From: Chara braunii
Lineage: Eukaryota > Streptophyta > Charophyceae > Charales > Characeae
DNA length: 60,025 nucleotides
Reading direction: 5' to 3'
Assembly (NCBI GenBank): GCA_003427395.1
Contig: BFEA01000063.1
Coordinates: 3,401,474 to 3,461,498, forward strand
Shown: positions 55,442 to 60,025 of the stretch, in pieces
Numbering within the stretch: the stretch's first letter is position 1
Layout: each line of letters starts with the position of its first letter
Program-made: the position numbers and the translations under genes
The notes under the pieces: model-generated
Database searches by the model: none
Told to the model about the DNA's origin: nothing
What the model saw: only the letters and a program-made list of their open reading frames with translations

Positions 55442-56185
55442 CGGTTCGACTAGTCTTTCGCCCCTATACCCAAGTCCGACGAACGATTTGCACGCCTGTA
55501 TCGTTGCGAGCCTCCGCCAGAGTTCCTTCTGGCCTCGCTCCACAACCCCAACGCCCGCTGCCGTAGCACTCCGCGTCCTGCCCACAGTCGGAGAGTACCC
55601 CTTTTCTGAGTTTCTCAGAAAGCTCGACTTTTCGGCGCCGCCCCCAATTTATGTGTATCATCCTTGCGCAGGGGCCATGCTAATCTTCTCTGTATCGTTC
55701 CAATGTTAATGGTCGTCCCGAAGGACTCAGGCCACCGGCCTGTGCTGTCTTTCAGCGCCCCCAGTGGGCATACTCACACCCGCCCCTTTAGCAGCAGACC
55801 GCGGAATCAAAGCGCGGTCTTGCTACCCTGCTTGAAACGTGGGCCAAAGTGGTGGCAGGCCCGACGCAAATCTTGATGGCCGTAGCAACTTTTTCAAATG
55901 AGAGCTTTGAAGCCCGATAACGGGGGAAAGCCCCGCGGGCATACTCACCCCCAAACCTCACACAGCAGGTCGTGGTTGGCGGATGATGCATCCGCCGACG
56001 TTCCCACCACTCAGGTTCCTTCCGTCTCATGCGCTAATCACTCACCGGCTCGCATGCACGTTGAACCCCCGGTTCTAAGTGCTTCTCAGGCATTGACACG
56101 GTATCACGCCCCAAATTAGGACGGGGCCGCCAATAGCCGTGGAAAAAAGTAAAAAAAATAAAAATAATGAAGTAAAATAAAACTA
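49539..56185 (-). repeat. 5' LTR of the gypsy element, truncated
   Basis: Colinear with 29637-36976 (offset 19902 at first). Differences: a 647-bp deletion relative to the left copy between AATG words (32861-32864 and 33508-33511) that removed five hairpins and most of a sixth, a missing 33-bp duplication near 54930, and scattered substitutions. Homology ends at 56185 inside an A-rich stretch, so the outer 2.2 kb (including the element's 5' TG) is missing. Confidence 0.8.
55646..55725 (-). pseudogene. U6 snRNA fragment carried in the 5' LTR
   Basis: Counterpart of 36437-36516, with substitutions that include TGCGCAGGGG (closer to genuine U6) and GTATCATCC. Same truncation point and flanks. 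Confidence 0.85.
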
Positions 56186-56493
56186 CTAACTACTAAGGAA
56201 GGATAACACATCCAAATCATTGCATGTCATACAACTTCTTCCAACACCATTCCTCTCAAGCCATTCATTTGAACCAAGAAGAAATTTCCGCATTCCATTC
56301 CGCCATCGCTTTCCAGGACCAAATTCTTCAATCAGTCGACTACTCCACTCCAACCCTGCTTGGTAAGTTCCTGCTATCTTCGGTGTCGCTTGCTTCTGAC
56401 GCCAACTTCCATCACTCATCCGCTCGTTCCACCACTCCCTGCAAGATGACAAGTCACTTGTGGGATGCTGGAGGGATTTGGGCGGTCTAGGAG
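56186..56493 (+). other. 3' remnant of the YR element body
   Basis: 308 bp between the truncated LTR and repeat B1. A 267-bp + frame (56224-56490) has no tyrosine-recombinase signature (no R...HxxR...Y). Taken as the last part of the YR element before B1. Confidence 0.4.
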
Positions 56494-56593
56494 GTGTGTG
56501 GACCTGCGGCCCAACTCTATGACTCTCTTCTGAGTGATACGGCTTCATCAGTGGTCTGTGCATTTTCGATTTTATCTAGATCAGGCCTGGGCA
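56494..56593 (+). repeat. Split direct repeat B1
   Basis: 100 bp from GTGTGTGGACCTGCGGCCCA to TCAGGCCTGGGCA, about 92% like B2. Confidence 0.85.
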
Positions 56594-57097
56594 GCAACCC
56601 ACCAGGAGTAGGTCCCGCGGTTGGTTACAACTTCTTCGGCCTTAGGCTCATCTCCACTATTTCCACGATCAGACAACCTCGGGACCTTTTCTTCTTTTTC
56701 ACAATCTTTGATTATTATCATCTGCGGTTGGAGTTACTTTCGATCCTACTGGTTTTTCAGTTTCTAAGATCTACGGCGTGAGCATCTATGTACTCAAGAT
56801 CTTCGACTACTACAAAGGGACCAGTGGGACTCACCCGGCAGGAAGTAGTCCCTCGGAGGCCTGGCCTCCGCTGCCTCCTAATGCCGCAAGAGTATATGTA
56901 ACTGGCGCAGGACCGGTTGTGGAAGTCTGTGCCAATTCGCGTTGCATACTTTCTGGAGTCCTTCCGCCCGCTACCGCACCCATCGCATACGCAAATTTGC
57001 ACGTCAAATCAAGACGGTCAGCCATTCACTTGGAGGACAGGTCGTTTTCGTCGCCTATTCTGGCGAAGCAGCCCGCCCCACCCTCGATTTTCCCGTG
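56594..57097 (+). repeat. Split direct repeat A2
   Basis: Starts GCAACCCACCAGGAGTAGGT. Colinear with A1 at 19961-20397, with about 28 extra bases at its right end (CCCCACCCTCGATTTTCCCG). Confidence 0.8.
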
Positions 57098-57197
57098 GTG
57101 TGTGGGCCTGCGGCCCAACTCTATGACTCTCTTGTGAGTGATCTGGCTTCATCTGTGGTCTGTGCATTTTCGATTTTATCTGGATCAGGCCTGAGCA
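57098..57197 (+). repeat. Split direct repeat B2 (right end of the YR element)
   Basis: 100 bp from GTGTGTGGGCCTGCGGCCCA to TCAGGCCTGAGCA, directly abutting A2. Unrelated flank begins at 57198. Confidence 0.8.
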
Positions 57198-57264
57198 ATG
57201 TTGTTGGTTGCCATGCAGCTACAATATTGGCCATTAGACACCGCCATCATGATGTGGGATTTGG

Positions 57265-57283
57265 GGGGGGGAAGGGGGAGGTG
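57265..57283 (+). promoter_or_regulatory. Possible polypurine tract before another LTR
   Basis: GGGGGGGGAAGGGGGAGG is followed by TGCAGTGACTGG, which would be an LTR start on +. No matching second LTR or primer site is in the window, so this is weak. Confidence 0.25.
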
Positions 57284-58170
57284 CAGTGACTGGTGGTATA
57301 ACCAATTCATACAGTGAGGCAACAACAATCACAATAGACGAGAGCAATCAAACCCATAGACAGAGAGGACAAGAGACACAACTCATAGACAACCAATAAA
57401 GAAGGGAGAAGAGGGAGACGACACACAAATCATCATCCCGAACGCGATGGGCATCGATAGAAAAAACAATAGGAACAGCCTGGTAATAGCTCGGACCGAA
57501 AGTGAGCATGGCAGCTCAGCGTCAAAACCCTTTCCGAGCAGCTGGCGGTCGACCCTACACGTTTCATCCGACCGCCAGTGCCGGAATCGTCAGGAGCCTT
57601 CGAAAATCACGGCGGCCATTGCTCGGCGCTAGCACCGCCAATTTCCCCCATTGGCAATGCCTGCCTACCTCTCGTCACCATAATGAGGGACTGGTACAGC
57701 CTTGCTCTCGCAGTGCTGCTGTGGTGCCAACCTACCCCGTGGGCTGGGGAGAGATCTCGGTTGGTTGGTGTTCCCCCGTACTACACATACACTAGTGAGA
57801 GGATGAGATAGATGAGTACTAGCAAGAAAAATGAGAGAGATGAGAGAAGAATATAACTTAAAAAAAAAAAAAAAAACGAAACGAGTGCATCTGCCCACAA
57901 AAGGTGACAAAATACACTTGTTACCATTTATAGCAAACCGATGAACCTGGCCATTTTTGGGGGGAAGATACATTCGTTTCATTATTTGTTTCGTGTGCCG
58001 TGCGGCAACGCCCTAAGACAATCAGCCAAGTAAGAGTCCCAGACTCACGAGCAGTTCACTCTCACTCGTTTACGGTAGCCTTTGGAATAGTAGACGGTCC
58101 AAACCCACAACATTCCTAGCCTCACAAAAGTGGTACCCTTACCCGTTCGAAAGCAACAACTTCAACAAGG
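57284..58170. other. No supported gene
   Basis: Mixed sequence with overlapping frames on both strands (57447-57811) lacking domains, and an A-run at 57860-57875. Possibly LTR sequence if the upstream polypurine tract is real. Confidence 0.35.
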
Positions 58171-58264
58171 GTGCCCTTCGGGACATCCGTAAAAATTGGA
58201 ACGATACAGAGAAGGATTAGCATGGCGCCTGCGCAAGGATGACACGCATAAATCGAGAAATGGT
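58171..58264 (+). pseudogene. U6 snRNA retropseudogene, nearly full length
   Basis: Reads GTGCCCTTCGGGACATCCGT ... ATTGGAACGATACAGAGAAG ... GCGCAAGGATGACACGCATA, AATCGAGAAATGGT. It differs from canonical U6 by an extra G after ACAGAGAAG and CATGGCGCC for CATGGCCCC. Instead of the T-run terminator it ends in a genomic A-run (58264-58275), and upstream lacks a plant USE or TATA. This fits retroposition by LINE machinery, not a functional gene. Confidence 0.9.
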
Positions 58265-58521
58265 AAAAAAAAAAAACAAAACCCAAGGGTTACGATCCGG
58301 CACAGAGAGGCTGGGACCACCATCTGTAAGAGTTATGAGAGTAGTGAGGCTGGAACCGCCATATGAGAGTGAGAGTCCCGCCGTGTCTCTGGCCGAAGGT
58401 GACAAGAAGTGTCTGGCAAAATGTGAATTGTTACGGCAGTGGCCCTATGAACAGGGGGTACCAGCAGCAGCTTGCTGGCAACGGCCTTCGCGAGATAAGA
58501 TCTGAGCTGCTCGTTTCGCGT

Positions 58522-58586
58522 TCTATCTCTATCTCTATCTCTATCTCTTCTCTATACTATACTATACTTACTATACTATACTATTA
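58522..58586. repeat. (CTATCT)n and (ACTAT)n microsatellite
   Basis: Five CTATCT-type units followed by TATAC/TACTA units. Confidence 0.9.
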
Positions 58587-58884
58587 AAAATTTGCAAAGG
58601 GTCCGACATGACGCTTCCCATTGGGCACTGCGAAATTCGGTGCTGCGCGGCAGGCCCACAAAGCGGCCCAAGTGAGGTGCCCGCACGGTGCCAGGAGCAA
58701 AGCGCGTGTGCTGTAAAGGTTGTGGGTTTTTGTGGCCGCCACGGGCCAACCAGGAGCTGACGCGGGGGAGTGAGCAAAAAGTTCACGCCGGGTTTTTTCG
58801 ATGTCGGGCGGGCTCAAAACGAGAAGCGTTACAGTGAAACATCGCGCGGTGGGGTAATTTGCGGGTGTTGGGAATGATCGCCAT

Positions 58885-58888
<4 letters not shown>

Positions 58889-58950
<62 letters not shown>

Positions 58951-58951
58951 N

Positions 58952-59000
<49 letters not shown>
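58889..59000. repeat. (TC)n-n-(CA)n compound microsatellite
   Basis: (TC)n 58889-58950, n at 58951, (CA)n 58952-59000. Same TC-CA arrangement as 18493-18568. The n suggests a collapsed or unresolved join. Confidence 0.95.
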
Positions 59001-59006
<6 letters not shown>

Positions 59007-59370
59007 ATATTTCCATGTTCTAGCGGAAGATTCATTCGATTTTGCTCATCCTATCGATGGAAGTAGCGTAAGCCCACCTGCAAGATTGGAGACTTAACCT
59101 GTTCTCTCTCCCTCTCTCTGTCTCTGTCTCTGTCTCTGTCTCTGCCTCTCTCTCTCACATACACACAAAAAAAGAAAACAATGAAGAAGAAGTGGCAATG
59201 TATATTTCCATGTTCTAGCGGAAGATTCATTCCGATTTTGCTCATTCTATCGATGGAAGTAGCCTCTCTCTATCTCTCTGCGCGCATGGCTGGAAAGCAG
59301 TGTATATTTCCATATTCCAATGGAAGATTTATTTCGATTTTGCTCATCCTATCGAAGAAAGTAGCGTGAG
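59007..59370. repeat. Three copies of a ~65-bp repeat
   Basis: TATTTCCATGTTCTAGCGGA, AGATTCATTCGATTTTGCTC and ATCCTATCGATGGAAGTAGC occur at 59007-59069, 59200-59263 and (diverged) 59302-59367, with TC-rich tracts between. A more distant copy is at 19124-19190. Confidence 0.8.
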
Positions 59371-59371
59371 G

Positions 59372-60025
59372 TCAGGCGCTCATGGAATCGATTTCTGTCG
59401 TTGTAAGGGTCCTTTGGTCTATATCCTGATTTTTCTGTGGCACAAGCACAGAAAAATCCTCAGTGCATTGCATGGGCTGTCGAAGGGTCTTCCTCAGTGG
59501 CTCGACCGTGTCAATCTCATCCAGCGAACTCTTCATCAAAAACTTCTTCATTCCCCGTTTCCGCGGCGAAAGGATAACCTCCTCTCCATCAACTCNTTGC
59601 CCGTCCTTCTCTGCCATCACGTAGTCCGTGTCAGTCTTCTTCGATGTAGACCCTCTTGCCGACTTCGTGGCCGCCACTCTTATGGGTGTGGTTNCCATGT
59701 CCCCTTCAAAAGTTATCTTGATGCTCTGGCTCCTGACCGGCTCCGCTCCGCTACTTGGTTTCACTCTCCTTGCTTCGACATTCTCCTTCATCGAAGGGGA
59801 CATCGATACATCCCCCAAATTGTCTGCCCATTTGACGTACTTACGGTCATCAAGTACGACAAGCCCCTCATCTATCGCCCGTCTGAGGTCAGGGCAATCC
59901 CTTTTGATATGGTTCTCTCCTCTACAGTAAACACATGAGTTCCTGGGAGTAGATGGTCTGTCATCTGCGGTCTTAGAGATCGCGCCTCTGGACGTCTTGG
60001 TGTCAGGCGACTTGGGATATGTCTC
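59372..60025 (-). CDS. Gag C-terminal part of another gypsy-type element (partial)
   Basis: An open frame runs on - from the window edge to 59372. It carries an intact CCHC zinc knuckle CVYCRGENHIKRDC (about 59887-59932), then acidic and basic nucleocapsid-like sequence (IDEGLVVLDDRKYVKWADN) and FLMKSSLDEIDTVEPLRKTL, a linker like that preceding retroviral-type proteases. The frame then loses the expected continuation and ends within the ~65-bp repeats, so the element is truncated here. Two n bases (59596, 59694) fall in codons. Unlike the big element's gag, its knuckle is intact. Confidence 0.7.
   Translation of the reverse strand, partial: ETYPKSPDTKTSRGAISKTADDRPSTPRNSCVYCRGENHIKRDCPDLRRAIDEGLVVLDDRKYVKWADNLGDVSMSPSMKENVEARRVKPSSGAEPVRSQSIKITFEGDMXTTPIRVAATKSARGSTSKKTDTDYVMAEKDGQXVDGEEVILSPRKRGMKKFLMKSSLDEIDTVEPLRKTLRQPMQCTEDFSVLVPQKNQDIDQRTLTTTEIDSMSA

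Larger units (their letters stand above)
29637..56185 (-). mobile_element. Giant Ty3/gypsy LTR retrotransposon nested in the YR element
   Basis: Transcribed on -. In order: 5' LTR (49539-56185, truncated), tRNA-Asp primer site, gag, protease, RT-RNase H-integrase, a second gag-like ORF, polypurine tract, 3' LTR (29637-39156). Integrase follows RNase H, as in Ty3/gypsy. The span is 26.5 kb and would be about 29 kb with both LTRs complete, because the LTR itself is about 9.5 kb. The LTRs differ by several percent plus indels, so the insertion is not recent. No target-site duplication is visible, as expected if the right boundary is a deletion. All ORFs are broken, so the element is non-autonomous now. 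Confidence 0.8.
19961..57197 (+). mobile_element. PAT/Ngaro-like YR (DIRS-order) retrotransposon, interrupted and deleted
   Basis: Defined by split direct repeats: A1 (19961-20397) at the left, and at the right B1 (56494-56593), A2 (56594-57097), B2 (57098-57197). The A1 ... B1-A2-B2 order is the hallmark of PAT and Ngaro elements. The body on + holds gag-like ORFs, a spliced ORF and a decayed DIRS-type RT that stops at 29636, where a gypsy element begins. No tyrosine recombinase is found; its expected place, after RT/RNase H, is missing, apparently deleted at the 56185 junction. Repeats A1/A2 differ by substitutions and small indels, so the copy is old. An alternative is two independent fragments of one family lying on either side of the gypsy element. 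Confidence 0.6.

Noticed and set aside
56224-56490. Tyrosine recombinase C-terminus
   Set aside because: No R...HxxR...Y pattern in either strand's frame.
58171-58264. Functional U6 gene
   Set aside because: One-base insertion after ACAGAGAAG, altered CATGGCGCC, A-run instead of T-run, no upstream USE/TATA.

Overview
The window is a repeat-dominated stretch of a eukaryotic nuclear genome. No complete host gene is visible. I infer a streptophyte (charophyte, Chara-like) green alga with moderate confidence, for these reasons: LINE ORF1/ORF2 proteins of plant type, a Ty3/gypsy element primed by tRNA-Asp, plant-type U6 snRNA copies, a short plant telomere-type motif (CCCTAAA), a tyrosine-recombinase (YR) retroelement of a kind known from green algae, and many long microsatellites and poly-A tracts. 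I cannot name the species from sequence alone.

Layout. 1-7.9 kb: microsatellites, fold-back/MITE elements (TIR families CTTCCCCC..., AGGGCRTACTCAC...), short tandem repeats and a U6 fragment. 7.95-14.9 kb: a dead plant-type LINE on + (ORF1 with zinc knuckle, ORF2 with endonuclease, reverse transcriptase and C-terminal zinc motif, broken by stops and frameshifts, then an A-rich tail). 15-19.9 kb: satellites, two U6-derived pseudogenes (one split by an insertion with a 14-bp target duplication), one probable first exon of a secreted host protein on - (18103-18444), and a cluster of three fold-back MITEs. 19.96-57.2 kb: a nested composite. The outer element looks like a PAT/Ngaro-type YR retrotransposon on +, with split direct repeats A1 (19961-20397) ... 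B1-A2-B2 (56494-57197), Pro/Ser-rich gag-like ORFs, a spliced ORF and a decayed DIRS-type reverse transcriptase that ends at 29636. A very large Ty3/gypsy element on - is inserted there: left (3') LTR 29637-39156 (about 9.5 kb), polypurine tract, a second gag-like 3' ORF, pol (RT, RNase H, integrase), protease, gag, tRNA-Asp primer site, and the right (5') LTR 49539-56185, cut short by a deletion that also removed the rest of the YR element's body. 57.2-60 kb: a possible further LTR start, a U6 retropseudogene, microsatellites, ~65-bp repeats and the edge of another gypsy gag on -.

How it fits together: the YR element inserted first, the giant gypsy element landed inside its RNase H region, and both then decayed. 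The gypsy LTR carries unusual internal structure: six ~123-bp units each with a TATAAAT on the element's sense strand, an array of eight motifs with a shared core (seven with paired but sequence-variable stems), a second four-unit hairpin array near the polypurine tract, and a captured U6 fragment. These LTR arrays are the best candidates for something undescribed.

Assembly caution: two exact duplications of 75 and 95 bp lie either side of a single n, and about 1.3 kb is identical between the two LTRs, n positions included, although the flanks differ by several percent. Both look like assembly artefacts.
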